Origin: Limonium bicolor
Lineage: Eukaryota; Streptophyta; Magnoliopsida; Caryophyllales; Plumbaginaceae
NCBI GenBank assembly: GCA_023374045.1
Contig: CM041776.1
Coordinates: forward strand, 347,943,636-348,007,635
Reading direction: 5' to 3'
Length of the DNA: 64,000 nucleotides
The notes beneath the pieces are model-generated. The model did not search any database and had not been told where the DNA came from. It saw only the letters and a program-made list of their open reading frames with translations. The translations under genes and the position numbers were made by a program. Shown here piece by piece: positions 50,401-60,824 of the stretch (its first letter is position 1; each line of letters begins with the position of its first letter).

Positions 50401-53400
50401 TATTGGTATAAGACATTATAAACTAGTATATAAGGACAGCCAGGGAATTGGGGGAATAAGCGTATTGTAATCAGGATTAGTTGGCCTTTTGGCGGATTTT
50501 AGGGGAAGAAAGGCTGTTCTGTACATTGGTATCAGAGCCATTCTTCTTGGCTGTGGGGAGGGACTGAATGGTTTCTACCAAAAGCAACACAGATTTAATG
50601 GAGAAAGAACAGGCTACGATCAAGGCACAATTGTTGGAACTTACTGGGAAACTAAATGAGTTGACTACTACGGTTGGTAATCTGGCTCAATTAGTTTCGA
50701 CGATGCAACAGAAGGTAGTGAATCCTCAAGAAGAGGAAGGATAAACGTTCAGGCGGCAACGGAGATGGAGGTGAAAAGGAAATTAAAATCAGAAAGATAG
50801 AAGTACTGGTTTTTTGTGAGAGAGGATCTGCAAGGCTGGATCCACAAGGCATAGCGCTATTTTGCATTAACATCGCCGATGTCAATTGTGGTTGGTCCGC
50901 AAGTGTGTATGGAAGAAGTCGCCTTGTACTGATTCGATTGGTTGGAAAACCACATCAGTCTTCCTTCCTGGACAGAATTCACTACGTTGTTGATCGAGAG
51001 GTTTGGTCCATCGCTTTTTGGGCTTTGTGCCTTGCGTCAAGAATCTTCAATGGAGGAGCATTGTTGCCAGTTCGAATTCCTTTCTGCTCATCTCCAAGAT
51101 ATCTCAGACGAGTTTATCTGAGCATCTTTCGTACGGGATTGAATGAATCCATTAAGGCGGAGTTGGCTTTGTGCGAACCAAAAGACCTCTGCAATCTGAT
51201 AAAAATGACCAGAAAGATAGAGTTGTGGAATGAATTATTGAAAGGCGGTGCCAAGAACCCTAGTCTCCCATATTATCGGGAACGACCTCCCAATTTGCGG
51301 ATTTCTCCCTCTGTGGCCATTTTTAAAAACAAATTTGGTGTGGTGACATCTAGTAGCAAGGCGACAACAAATCCAAGCCCAGCGTCTTTGTCGGTTCACA
51401 GTGCGCCAACTATGACGCACAAGCCCACGCCCATCACCAGCGCGCCAGAGTTCTCTCTGTCTCGTTTGGCCGGTCGTCGACCTTTCGTACGGTGCCCGAC
51501 TCCGCAATGCAGCACCGCTGCTCCTTGGGCCTTTGCTACTGATGCGGTGAAAAATGGAGTTTGGTGTACCAATGCAAGACCTCCGGTCTCCAGTTACTTC
51601 TTACTGATGATGGGACTGGTGGCGCCCCGAAGTATGGCTACGGCTAGTGACGTGAGAAAGTTTACATCCTGCCCACCTTTAGGACAAGGTGGTGGTTTAG
51701 GGGGAGAGATGTCAGGAGACTAGGGATACGATAGGGTTTATTATTTTTAAGGTAAGGGTTTATTAGTAAATGAATCATTATAAACTAGTATATAAGGACA
51801 GCCAGGGGATTAAGGGGGAATGAGCGTGATCTACCTTTTAGCTATCTGGTCTCCTTTACTCACTATTTAAGGATCATCTTGCACTATTAGCGTGATCTAC
51901 TTTGACACTAGAATAAAGGATTCATCTGCTGTCTTTAATTGCAGCGTTGTGTATATGTTGCTTCTGATGGAGGTCGTGTTTGCCGACCACTTGTCATTGC
52001 CGATAGAGGTGTATCAAGGATCAAGGAGCACCACATGAAAGAGTTGTTGGTAAGCATTTCATGTATGATTAGTCTTGCAGATCCTAATGGTACACTCCTG
52101 CTGCTAAATAAATTATAACTTTTCAGGATGGAGTTCGCTCATTTGATGACTTTTTGCGTGAAGGGCTGATAGAGTATCTTGATGTTAACGAGGAAAATAA
52201 TGCTTTGGTTAGCCATACTTCCAATGGTTTGAATTTGGTTAAATGCATATGATGTTGCTCTGTTTTTCTGAACTATGTGATTCATGTTGCTTGTTTGTTA
52301 GATTGCATTGTATGAGGAAGATGCAAAACCAGAAACAACACATATTGAAATTGAGCCGTTCACAATTTTGGGGGTCGTTGCTGGACTAATTCCTTTTCCT
52401 CATCATAATCAATCTCCTAGAAACACCTATCAGGTTTCTATCTTCACATTCCTTTTTTGGATGCTTTTAGTTCATCTTTTTAAACGTCTATGTAACATTA
52501 AGCATAGATCTTTTTCAATTTTTGTTAAGCTGGTGAAGTGTATTCAATTGTTTTCAGTGTGCTATGGGGAAGCAAGCTATGGGGAATATTGCATACAACC
52601 AGGTAAGTTGTGAGCTGTGTTCTTTTTCCACGTATGTTTCGGTCTCTTTTGGAATCTTTTGACTTTTTTCTAAGAGTATTTGTGATATGAATCGAAGGAA
52701 AGAAACATTCTTCGAATGAATAAAAAAATTGTATCTTTTGATGTCTAATACCTCTTCTAGGATTTGTTTTGCATTACTAGTAGTAATTGCATGATCTATC
52801 ACCAATCACTGTGTCTCGGAGATTAGAGGCTCCGTTGTTTTCGGTGTAACTTTGGAATTGTTGAGCTCGCTGCTTGTTTTTGTAAGGAAAGGCCAAGGCT
52901 TTCCTTGAAATATCAACAACATTTGAAATTATGACATCCTGATGGATAATATTGATATCCGTCAAAATTTGCTTAGTCGAGTATTGGTTGTCGGAAGAGA
53001 AAGATAGGACGAGGGATTGGAGAGATATTAATCAACATCTTTTTATCATTAGCATTATCTGTCTTTGCAAGCTAATCTCTAGTTTTGGCTCACACCAAAA
53101 CCTATCTCAGAAAGTACACTCATAAGGAAGGCCATGTTGTATACCTGTCTCACACTTCTGAATTTGTTTACGAGACTTAAACATTCCATCTTCCTAACTG
53201 GTATAGTGTAAATTGAAATATGATTTTATTTGTAACAACCTGGTGGTATCTGTTTGTCCTGGGCTCATTCCTATATCAAATTGAAACTAATCGGTGGGGT
53301 CCACTATCCTTTCTTGGATGTAAAGGATGGGTATGTTATGTTGTTGACCTAGTTTAAACCTATCCCACACAAAGTATTATATTGGTTGTTGTGTTTTATC

Positions 53401-54672
53401 TTTCCGACAAACATCGACTTTGGGAAAGAGTAGTATAATTCTCTTTCTGTATTGTGTTTTACCTCCATACTAGGACATCCTCAAGGGGTGGGGTGTCATA
53501 TGGGTGTACTGTATCCTTGGGAAGATTATATGTTTGTACCTTTGTTGCATCCTCCTTACATTTGACCGGAGACGGAAAATAATCTTCAATACAGTCGGCT
53601 GGGGTGAAACGGAAAAGCTTGCTAAAGAGCTTTTGGAGTTATTCTTAATTACTGCTGAAAGTGTCTGATGAGGAATCCAGGAATTCTGAAATCTTTAGAT
53701 GCCTATAGGTTAATTTGACTTCATTAAATTGTTGATAGCTTGGTCACCTGCATTATTATGATACACATGGATTTTGGTTTTCTAAGAATGGTCAATCTAG
53801 TACGTGGTTAGAGTTGATGCCTCATGTTCTGAATGCTCTTTAGTGTATGTTGATTCTTACAATGAAATTGTGATAATGTATCTAAATGCCATGTCTTACA
53901 TATTAATGTTCTTTTTTTCATTTATGGAATTCTCTTTTTTGCAGCTTTGCCGAATGGACACATTACTTTATCTCTTAGTTTATCCACAGAGACCATTGCT
54001 GACCACAAAATCGATAGAGCTGGTACTTGAGTGGAATCTCTCTCTTCTTTAATTATAATTGTGTGCAATTTGGTAGACCATCTGCCTATGTCTTGTCAAA
54101 TGTATTTTACTTCTTTTTGCGTGAGCAAACCATGGATACTCTGCTGTGCAACTTTTTATAGGTCTATTATCTGCGACTCCTGTAATTGTGGCGGGAAAGG
54201 TCGCCTATATTAATGGCTTGAATAATAAGTTCTAAGTAGCAACTAGGTCGCTTACTTCATAACAGCTATTCGAGCCCAAATGACTCAGTTTTATTCCAAC
54301 TGTAGGTTGGCTATGATAAGTTGGGAGCAGGACAGAATGCAACAGTTGCTGTTATGAGCTACAGTGGATATGACATTGAGGATGCTATAGTGATGAACAA
54401 ATCGTCCCTTGATCGTGGTTTTGGCCGATGTATTGTGATGAAAAAGTACAGATATTAACTTAACTTGCTCACTACCCCCCCCCCCCCACACACACACACA
54501 CACAAATGTTAACAAATCTGAAACCATTACAGCGAGTGCCTGAACTGACCTTGTGTGTATCATCAAATGATTTGTTGACAGGAAAGCAGCAGTGTTGCAG
54601 AAGTACCGTAATGATGCAGAAGATAGAATTCGCTGTCCTTCAAGGGAGGGTTATTTTGCAGAAAAGATGAAG
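32419..54672 (+). CDS. NRPC2: RNA polymerase III second-largest subunit, 5' 28 exons
   Basis: Exons: 32419-32471, 32588-32663, 32763-32884, 33059-33151, 34208-34279, 34381-34468, 34557-34609, 35217-35281, 35584-35689, 35790-35900, 37269-37328, 38336-38374, 38458-38508, 38679-38777, 40617-40678, 40759-40851, 41938-42039, 42122-42232, 42334-42450, 49968-50084, 50198-50278, 51945-52049, 52127-52207, 52302-52433, 52558-52602, 53945-54022, 54306-54445, 54582-54672; all GT-AG. This is the beta-like catalytic core subunit of nuclear Pol III (tRNA, 5S rRNA synthesis). Diagnostic segments: [19 protein letters not shown] (exon 7), [17 protein letters not shown] (exons 18-19), [17 protein letters not shown] (24-25; Pol III rather than Pol II), [15 protein letters not shown] (27, next to the active site). 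About 814 of roughly 1150 codons; the hybrid-binding and C-terminal zinc regions lie past the window. Two frame breaks: exons 5 and 6 do not join in frame (one base short), and exon 15 has two surplus T in a T-run. The start is the first ATG in frame with the conserved N-terminus. Confidence 0.93.
32472..42333 (+). other. NRPC2 introns 1-18
   Basis: The longer introns are intron 10 (35901-37268), intron 11 (37329-38335), intron 14 (38778-40616) and intron 16 (40852-41937). They are T-rich with no coding sequence I can support. Short frames such as those at 36545-36799 and 37079-37321 are intron sequence. One Stowaway MITE lies in intron 16. Every donor begins GT and every acceptor ends AG. 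Confidence 0.7.
41321..41559. mobile_element. Stowaway MITE in NRPC2 intron 16
   Basis: Starts CTTCCTCCTGTTCTAAG, ends TGAGAATAGGAGGGAG, flanked by TA (41319-41320 and 41560-41561). 239 bp. Confidence 0.88.
42574..42893. mobile_element. degenerate foldback MITE in intron 19
   Basis: Short TTCACAATATGCCAC-like units and roughly inverted ends (GAAAGTTCATAATATG against ATATTATAAATTATCC) resemble the CATGAAATGCCACT family in style. Highly diverged; boundaries approximate. Confidence 0.4.
43101..44045 (-). pseudogene. LINE ORF2 C-terminus (zf-RVT region), broken
   Basis: The frame at 43683-44045 has the post-RT segment ([18 protein letters not shown]). 43101-43409 has the zinc-binding C-terminus ([18 protein letters not shown], a CX2C...HX4C pattern) used by plant LINE reverse transcriptases. 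The parts lie in different frames, partly because of the 74-bp duplication. Confidence 0.85.
43337..43483. repeat. 74-bp tandem duplication in the LINE
   Basis: 43337-43410 is repeated at 43411-43483 with a single-base difference (CTAACC against CTACC). It duplicates part of the zf-RVT coding region and shifts its frame. The near-identity suggests it arose recently. Confidence 0.93.
44074..45406 (-). pseudogene. LINE reverse transcriptase, broken
   Basis: 45406-44576 carries [15 protein letters not shown] and [20 protein letters not shown] (RT motifs 0-2). 44579-44268 carries [15 protein letters not shown] and [14 protein letters not shown]. 44271-44074 carries [11 protein letters not shown], the FADD catalytic box. 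Catalytic aspartates are present, but the motifs fall in three frames. This is the polymerase of ORF2, used for target-primed reverse transcription. Confidence 0.9.
45674..46359 (-). pseudogene. LINE endonuclease region, degraded
   Basis: Fragments in shifting frames: [20 protein letters not shown] with ILETKI (the RGLN.P..Q..V and ETK start of the exonuclease-endonuclease-phosphatase domain), then a segment with [20 protein letters not shown]. Later catalytic motifs are disrupted. Confidence 0.75.
46586..47165. mobile_element. CGGTTAACC-rich insertion in the LINE
   Basis: About 580 bp dominated by CCGAAACCG, CGGTTAACCG and AACCGAACCG phrases, with an AT-rich middle. It interrupts LINE coding sequence between the ORF1 knuckle region and ORF2. 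It starts GGGCTGCCCAAAAAATTCCG, like some plant hAT-type MITEs, but I could not find clean inverted ends or a perfect 8-bp duplication (CTCTTGAG against GTCTTGGG at best). Confidence 0.45.
47271..47963 (-). pseudogene. LINE ORF1 (DUF4283), 5'-truncated
   Basis: The frame starts inside the domain ([17 protein letters not shown]) and continues through [29 protein letters not shown] and [15 protein letters not shown], typical of DUF4283 RNA-binding ORF1 proteins of plant LINEs. It ends near the start of the zinc knuckle, with the C-terminal part in other frames. A stop lies just upstream of the first recognisable residues. Confidence 0.85.
47965..49967 (+). other. remaining NRPC2 intron 19
   Basis: No gene. 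A small inverted pair (CTTTTTTGATAAAAGAATCC near 48237 against AGGATTCCTTTGTCAAAAAA near 48277) is the only structure noticed. Probably original intron plus unrecognised repeats. Confidence 0.5.
50568..50744 (+). pseudogene. gag N-terminus (58 codons)
   Basis: The frame from [20 protein letters not shown] has the coiled-coil start common to Ty3/gypsy gag proteins in plants and stops at TAA. The rest of gag continues in another frame from about 50905. Confidence 0.7.
50905..51723 (+). pseudogene. gag core region, frame-shifted
   Basis: Within this 272-residue frame, [28 protein letters not shown] matches the retrotransposon gag pattern (F..GL...IK.EL....P..L..LI). The following Ser/Pro-rich part is low complexity, and no zinc knuckle is seen. 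The start Met is probably not real. Confidence 0.6.
52603..53944 (+). other. NRPC2 intron 25
   Basis: 1.3 kb of T-rich intron; no element boundary or gene recognised. Confidence 0.6.
54474..54504. repeat. poly-C / (CA)n tract in intron 27
   Basis: A run of C followed by CA dinucleotides within intron 27. Microsatellite. Confidence 0.95.
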
Positions 54673-54786
54673 GTAATTTTAATATGGTCTTAGTAATTGG
54701 GATGGATAGTGGAAATATGTGTCCTTGAAGCTGGTATGTGTAGTTTACTGAGTATTTATTCAGTGTTTCATAATACTATATTTACA

Positions 54787-54976
54787 GACACCTTTGGAAG
54801 GGTCTAGATATCCCAGGGAAGAGAGACCTTGGAAGTGTCCGTCTAAGAAATATAAATAACTATATAGGTATAATTAATTACATGCTGGACAGACATGAGA
54901 GCCTAGTTAATTACCGAAATAATAAAGACATTAATTCCAAGACTAATGGTGTCAGTATGGTATAGCTCTATCAATA
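54787..54976 (-). repeat. 3' LTR of the old copia element
   Basis: Diverged match to the young copia LTR (AATGGTGTC, TATAGCTCTATCAATA end, AATTAATTA). Followed on the + strand by CCCCCTCGAG, the reverse of a polypurine tract. Its terminal CA/TG has decayed. Confidence 0.7.
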
Positions 54977-55355
54977 TTCCCCCTCGAGTTGAGTTTGTAA
55001 ATGTCATTCATGCCTAACTTGAAGAATATTACGAAATTTGGGACTATGAAGAGGCTTAGTTAACATAATTGCAATACGTTCTTTTGAGGGGGTATAGCTT
55101 AGATCAATAAGTCCTCTTCAATCTTTTACTTGATGAAGTGTCTGTCAATATCAATGTGCTTGGTCACATCTCAACTCCATGGGACCTTTCCATCTGATTC
55201 ATAAATCTGATAGAATAATTCTGATCCAAAGAAGCTCACATAGACCATGAGCAAGAGCTCTCACCTCAGATTCTATAGAGGATCGAGCGACGACATTATG
55301 TTTTTGCTTCTCCATGTCACAAGATTTGTTGCCACAAACACTTTGAACCTGAGTC

Positions 55356-55544
55356 TTCTAAGGGAAGAGACACTTTGGAAGAGTCTAGAATAAATTGTAA
55401 ATAAACTGTAAAGAATATGAACATATATAATTAATTATAACCTGAACAGCCCCTAGAGACTAATACTTGCAGAATTAATAAAGAAACTATTTCCTAGGCT
55501 AATGGTGTCTGTTCGGTATACATTCCTCAACTGATATATCAACA
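55356..55544 (-). repeat. 3' LTR of young copia, truncated
   Basis: Matches 60610-60824 (TCTAAGGGAAGAGACACTTT to TGATATATCAACA) with an internal deletion. The outer ~70-90 bp are missing. Confidence 0.85.
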
Positions 55545-55792
55545 CTCCCCCTCAAGCTAGGTTTGTAGATATCTATTATACCTAGTTCGACAATAAGACT
55601 ACGAAACCTAGGACTGTGAAGTGGTTTGGTAAATACATCTGCAATTTGATCTTCAGAGGCGGTGTAGCATAGATCAACTAGACCTCCTTCAACTTTCTCT
55701 TTGATGAAGTGTCGGTCAATCTCAATATGCTTGGTTTGATCATGTTGGACAGGATTGTGGGCTATGCTGATTGTTGATTTGTTATCACACCT

Positions 55793-56224
55793 CTACTCTA
55801 TCGGCCCCTTCCATTTGATTTTGAAATCATAAAGGATAATTCTGATCCAGAGAAGTTCACAAAGACCATGGGCAAGAGCTTTTAGATCAGTTTTAACAGA
55901 GGTTTGGGCCACTACATTCTGTTTTTTGCTTCTCCATGTCACAAGATTTCCTGCTAGAAATACACAAAAACCTGTAGTAGACCTTCGATTCACAAGTGAG
56001 CCACCATAGTCAGCATCAGTAAAGGCTTGAACTGTTAACTTCTCCCCCTTAAGCAAATTTTCTTGTCCTGGACTTCCTTTTAGGTAATGTAGAACCCTAT
56101 AGGCTGCGTCCAGATGTGGTTTTCTTGGGTCATGCATGAATTGACTTAGGACACTAACCGTATAGGCAATGTCTGGTCTGATATGGGAGAGATGAATAAG
56201 CTTGCCACATAGACGTTGATTCAT
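55793..56224 (-). pseudogene. copia RNase H region
   Basis: An uninterrupted 143-residue frame: HIRPDIAYTVSVLSQFMH, AAYRVLHYLKGSPGQ, AFTDADYGGSLVNRRSTTGF and VTWRSKKQNVVAQTSVKTDL. These are the copia RNase H motifs. The usual DADWAG box reads DADYGG, and the SSAEAE-like segment reads TSVKTD, so a catalytic acidic residue appears altered. Confidence 0.88.
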
Positions 56225-56589
56225 AGCTTAATCAACCTTGGGTTCATCATGGGCAATGTCAAGCTTTTGAATGGAATCCATTGGTGTAGTAGCTGGTCTA
56301 CAAGCATTCTTTCCTGTCTCACTTAGCAAGTCTGTGATAATGTCATCATCTCAAATACTTGAGAGAGCCAAAGGACTTCATCCCAAATTTTGATTTGAGT
56401 TGCTTTTCTAGACATTGTTTCTCTACTGGATCATTACCGGTAACAATAATGTCATCAACAATATAAGGAGAATAGTCACTCTCCCCCCCGGGCGAGAGTG
56501 CCTGAGGAATAGAGTATGATCGCCCTAACTTTGACTATACCCAGTAGCGCGAACAACCTTGGCAAAGGGGTCAAACCAAGGTCGAGGGG

Positions 56590-56918
56590 ACTGCTTGAGG
56601 CCAAATAAAGCCTTTTTCAATCGATATACTTTGGAGGTAGATGCTGACGCAAAATCATCATTAAAGCCCGGGGAAATGCACATGTAAATCTCTTCATGTA
56701 GTCACCATGGAGGAAAGCATTCTTGACATCAAATTGTGATAGTGACCAATTGATGTAGGATGCCAAGGATAAGAGGATGTGGACAGTATTGAGTTTCGCC
56801 ACAGGAGCAAATGTTTCCTGATAGTCAATTCCATATGTCTGAGTGAACCATCAGCATTGTATTTGACATTAAAGATCCACTTGCAACCAACAACATGCTT
56901 GCCAGGAGGTTTAGTCAC
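56590..56918 (-). pseudogene. copia reverse transcriptase, partial
   Basis: The frame at 56918 starts [22 protein letters not shown] shifted frame at 56802-56617 has [17 protein letters not shown], the copia motif with the first catalytic aspartate. The YVDD region around 56430-56470 is broken by stops. Confidence 0.85.
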
Positions 56919-57437
56919 AATTTCCCTAGTATTATTTTGTTCAAGAATAGGTTGATTTGGTGGTGAATTTGGGGTTCGTAAGTTAGGAGAGGATGATTGT
57001 TGGTCAGATTGAGAAGGTTGTGAATCAAGTGTGAGGGGTGGTATGTCCGATAATGGTTGTCAACTTGGCAGCTTTGGGGAAGAGGGTGTAATAGTGTAGG
57101 TGGGGAGTGGTGGAGCAGTTGAGGATCCTGAGAAGAGGATAAAGAAGTGACAGAGTTGGGGTAAAATGGGTCAGCTTCATGAAAGGTAACATCAGCAGTG
57201 ATGTAGCTTCTTTTTGTGGTGATTGTAGCACTTGTATCCTTTTTGGGTTGGGAATAGCCCAAAAAGATACACTTAGTAGATCGTGGGTCCAATTTCCCCC
57301 TTTGAGGTGGACGAATATGAACAAAAACAGTACAACCGAACACTCGTAGATCAAGATCAGAAGAAATTTTGGTACGAGGGAAGAAGTGATGAAGGCAATC
57401 AAGAGGGGATTTATGTTGAAGGACACAAGTGGGCAGT

Positions 57438-58197
57438 TTATTGATAAGATGACAGGCTGTGAGAGTAGCTTCCCGCCAATAATGCCTTAGGAGTATTGGA
57501 CTGGAAGAGTGGGGCCCGACTCACTTCAATAAGGTGGCAGTTTTTTCTCTCAGCGATACCATTTTGTTGAGGTGTGTATGTACAAGAAGACTCATGGACA
57601 ATACCTTTTGACATGAAAAAGGATGTGACATTTTGATTGAAGTAACCGAGGGCATTATCAAAACCGAAGCGTTTTATAATGGTGGAAAATTGATTGTGAA
57701 TCATATTGCAGAAGATGGGAATAATTGTACTCACTTCACTTTTGTGTTTCATTAGAAAGACCCACATAAAACGAGTGCAGTCATCAATAAATGTGATGTT
57801 CCAACGTGCACCAGAAATGTTAGCAACTGGAGAAGGACCCCAAACATCACTAAGACTCATGGACAATACCTTTTGACATGAAAAAGGATGTGACATTTTG
57901 ATTGAAGTAACCGAGGGCATTATCAAAACCGAAGCGTTTTATAATGGTGGAAAATTGATTGTGAATCATATTGCAGAAGATGGGAATAATTGTACTCACT
58001 TCACTTTTGTGTTTCATTAGAAAGACCCACATAAAACGAGTGCAGTCATCAATAAATGTGATGTTCCAACGTGCACCAGAAATGTTAGCAACTGGAGAAG
58101 GACCCCAAACATCACTATGAATAAAATCAAAAGGAGAATGACTTGTTGTATTGCTTTGTGGAAAAGATAAACGAGAGTGCTTAGCTAGTTCATTCAC
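57438..58197 (-). pseudogene. copia integrase core, internally duplicated
   Basis: 58197-57850 reads SPFDFIHSDVWGPSPV, WNITFIDDCTRFMWVFLM, then the FGFDNALGYFN segment. 57926-57438 repeats most of it, then continues CTYTPQQNGIAERKN. The D-D-E layout is recognisable, but a 265-bp tandem duplication (not a multiple of 3) splits it. Confidence 0.88.
57588..58117. repeat. 265-bp tandem duplication in copia integrase
   Basis: 57588-57852 and 57853-58117 appear identical by eye, beginning AGACTCATGGACAATACC. As they have not diverged, the duplication is recent or an assembly artefact. Confidence 0.93.
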
Positions 58198-58480
58198 ATC
58201 ACATTGGAAGGTGGAAATATCAATACCACTAAAAAGATTAGGAAATATGGTTTTGAGAGTATGAAAGGATGGACGACCAAGGCGCTAATGGTGGAGCCAA
58301 ATTGTGTTGATATCAGCAGTGATGGTGGTAAGCGCTTTTTGTGGGGGCTTGGTGACAACCAGTGTATCAAGATAATACAGTCCATCTAGTTGCTTAGCAG
58401 TTCCAATCGTCCTCCCCGTGCGTAGATCCTGTATGATACACCATTAAGGTGCACGGTTAGTTTGTAGATAGAGGCAAGAT

Positions 58481-58669
58481 TTATGGCCAAGTTTGGAACA
58501 TGTAGGGTAATTTCAGATGCAGCTGATCAGAAAAAATAGCTATGCCATGTCCAACAACATGTGTAGAGCTGCCATCAGCAGTGGTAATGTGTTCAGGTGT
58601 GGAACAGGGGTGATAATGAGAAAGTAAAGAGGAAACAACAGTCATATGAGAGGTGGCACCTGTGTCCAA
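58481..58669 (-). pseudogene. copia protease region
   Basis: Begins MDTGATSHMTVVSSLLS; DTGA is the aspartic-protease catalytic motif of copia polyproteins. The Met is internal to the polyprotein. Decay outside this short stretch prevents a full frame. Confidence 0.85.
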
Positions 58670-58732
58670 GATCCATTTGGAGGGTGAAATCTGTTCTGAA
58701 GCATTAAGACAAAATTGAGTAGATGTCTTACC

Positions 58733-59128
58733 TTACAAGGCCAAAGAGCTATGACCAGAATCATTTGAGACATCAAGAGACTGTAACATCATACAAAGTT
58801 TTTGTATTTCCTCTGCAAAAATGGGTGAAGGAGTAGCAGAGTTGCTTGTAGGATAACGGGATGAGGGAGTGGCTGAGTTAGCACGCCTAGCATTAGATGC
58901 ACACCTTTCCTGGCCCCTCTTTTCTTTTTCTAGATGGGGATATAGCTTCCAGTACTGGTTCACATTATGATTAGATCTTTTGTAATGTTCACCCCATCGT
59001 CCTCCCTTATTTTCCTTAGTTGCCTTAACATCTGAAGACGCAGGTTTGGCAGCGAGAGTGGTGTTGTCAACTGTCTTTAGACCTGGCAAATCGGGTTGGC
59101 GGGTTGGGTTATAGTCAATCCTAACCAA
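58733..59128 (-). pseudogene. copia gag C-terminal part
   Basis: Contains the segment leading to the protease (WGEHYKRSNHNVNQYWKLYP; in intact elements CxYCKK.gH....C, so the knuckle cysteines are mostly replaced), then a Ser/Thr-rich linker. The first residues of this frame come from the hAT MITE insertion at 59078. Confidence 0.65.
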
Positions 59129-59729
59129 CCCATTTAAAAATTAGGAATCCAAACTCAACCCATTAATTAATCGGATTAGGATTCTCAATCCTAACCCAAT
59201 CCATCAACCCACTGATCAACCCGCGGATCAACCCAATTAAGTAAAAAGCATTATCGGAAAAAAAATATATAACAAGTATTCAATAGTAAAGCAAGCATCC
59301 TGAAAATGAAGAAATTGGTATGCTAGATACATAGACAACAAAAGTGATTTGTTCTAGTACAACAACAAAACTTCAATATCGATGCATACTGAGTATCTAT
59401 CCAAAGCTAAATATATCTTTCATCGAATAATAACCATTAAACTCCAAATGTAGCAAAGACTAATACATAATAATGACACAATGAACCTTAAACGACAAAA
59501 CAAATCTTGAAGCTAAGATAAATAATCATATATATTTATGAATATACAAAGTTAAACGGATTCGCGGGTTCGCGGATTGAAAAGGTACAACCCTAACCCA
59601 ACCCATTTATATTTAAGTTAATCATAACCCAACCCATTTATTAAACGGGCTGAAAAACTCAACCCAATCATCTATAAACGGGTTGTTTTTGGGTCGGATT
59701 GGCGGGTTGAACCCATTTTGCCAGGTCTA
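59078..59729. mobile_element. hAT-type MITE in the young copia
   Basis: Starts TAGACCTGGCAAATCGGG and ends CCATTTTGCCAGGTCTA, clean inverted termini. The 8-bp target duplication ACTGTCTT is perfect (59070-59077 and 59730-59737), as for hAT elements. 652 bp; the flanking thirds are rich in GGGTTGG / CCAACCC phrases, with an AT-rich non-coding centre. Confidence 0.93.
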
Positions 59730-59978
59730 ACTGTCTTGGTGCTCATCCTGATATTGCCTACTCAGCTACTCTCTTCATGTTTGACAGTAGCAATGGCAGA
59801 AGATATAGCGAGAAAAGGAGTGGTGTTGCTGATTTATATAGTTCTTGTGGAGGGTTGCATCAGCAGCATTAGATCACCTCATTGTTTGATACTGGTCAAG
59901 TTCAGACCACCGTCGCTGGAGGTCAGTAGATAGCGAATCTTGCTTAAGATTCATTGTATGGAGCAGAATAGGAATGCT

Positions 59979-60332
59979 TTATGAAATCCCAAATATCTTT
60001 GACTGTATCCATATAGAGACATGTACTGTTGATATTGGGATCCATTGAGTCCCATAACCAGATCGTATATTGGCATTAGTTTTTTCCCAGCTAGCAGCAT
60101 CGGTACCTTCTTCTGGTGTAGAAGCAGAGAGATGCGCTTCAAGATCCTTGCGGCGAAGAAGAGTGTAGACCAGCTTTGACCATCCAAAGTAATTCTTACC
60201 ATTGAAACGGTATGATGGTTGGGTAGGAGGAAGATCAAATTTTTGTTGGCGAAGAGCCGTTGCTGCTGCAGCAGCTGAGACAATAGTTGAGTGGTCAAAA
60301 TGACTTGTAGGTGAACCAGTTTCTGTAAACAT
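59979..60332 (-). pseudogene. copia gag N-terminus
   Basis: From MFTETGSPTSHFDHSTIVSA through YRFNGKNYFGWSKLVYTLLR (the copia gag F.G.NY..W pattern) to KTNANIRS, then lost to a frameshift. The start Met follows the LTR and primer-binding site by about 200 bp. Confidence 0.85.
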
Positions 60333-60539
60333 GATCGAACCCTTGGTGAGGAGACACACTCTAAAAGTGAAGAAAAAAGAATTGAAGACAGCAAAGGAGT
60401 GGAGACACCTAAAGAGATTCTGTAGGCGAAAGTTGAGATGTAGAGGGGTGGAGACACCTAGGAAGTTAGAGCACAAATAGGAGTGAATAAAGGAGGGCAG
60501 AGATCAGATGGGTTTAAATCAGATTAGGCTCTGATACCA

Positions 60540-60824
60540 TGTAGTTTCTGAGGTTTTTTACTCTTGATTGAAGATGTACAAAACTGATATACAATCCTAT
60601 ATTTATAGTGAGTCATCTAAGGGAAGAGACACTTTGGAAGAGTCTAGAATAAACCCTTTGAAGTGCCTGTCTAGGAACTATAAATAAACTGTAAAGAATC
60701 TAAATATATAATTAATTATAACCTGAATAGCCACTAGAGACTAATAATTACAGAATTAATAAAGAAACTATTTCCTAGGCTAATGGTGTCTGTTCGGATA
60801 CATTCCTCAACTGATATATCAACA
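60540..60824 (-). repeat. 5' LTR of young copia
   Basis: 285 bp with TG..CA ends, next to the tRNA-Met-type primer-binding site at 60529-60539. Confidence 0.88.

Larger units (their letters stand above)
50354..51830 (+). mobile_element. gag-only LTR element (TR-GAG-like) in intron 21
   Basis: The 5' LTR 50354-50525 starts TGTTAGGAG and ends TGTACA. It is followed at once by the primer-binding site TGGTATCAGAGCCA (50527-50540). A purine tract (GGGGGAGAGA, about 51700-51709) precedes the 3' LTR, 51710 to about 51830, which starts TGTCAGGAG, matches the first ~110 bp of the 5' LTR and then stops, so it is truncated. The internal 1.2 kb encodes only Ty3/gypsy-type gag pieces with no polymerase. 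This fits non-autonomous terminal-repeat elements with GAG. Same orientation as NRPC2. Confidence 0.8.
55356..60824 (-). mobile_element. younger Ty1/copia element nested in the old one
   Basis: The 5' LTR is 60540-60824 (minus strand, TGTTGATATATC... to ...CTACA), followed by the primer-binding site TGGTATCAGAG (60529-60539). The order gag, protease, integrase, RT, RNase H down to 55793 is copia order. The 3' LTR (55356-55544) has its purine tract at 55545-55560. It lacks about 90 bp at its outer end plus an internal ~30 bp present in the 5' LTR, so its edge with the old element is a deletion junction. It contains a hAT MITE (59078-59729) and a 265-bp tandem duplication. Multiple frame breaks; inactive. 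Confidence 0.88.

Noticed and set aside
32419..54672. Assignment as RPB2 (Pol II), RPA2 (Pol I) or NRPD2
   Set aside because: Exons 24-25 ([17 protein letters not shown]) and exons 17-19 read as the Pol III version; Pol II/IV/V subunits differ in these segments.
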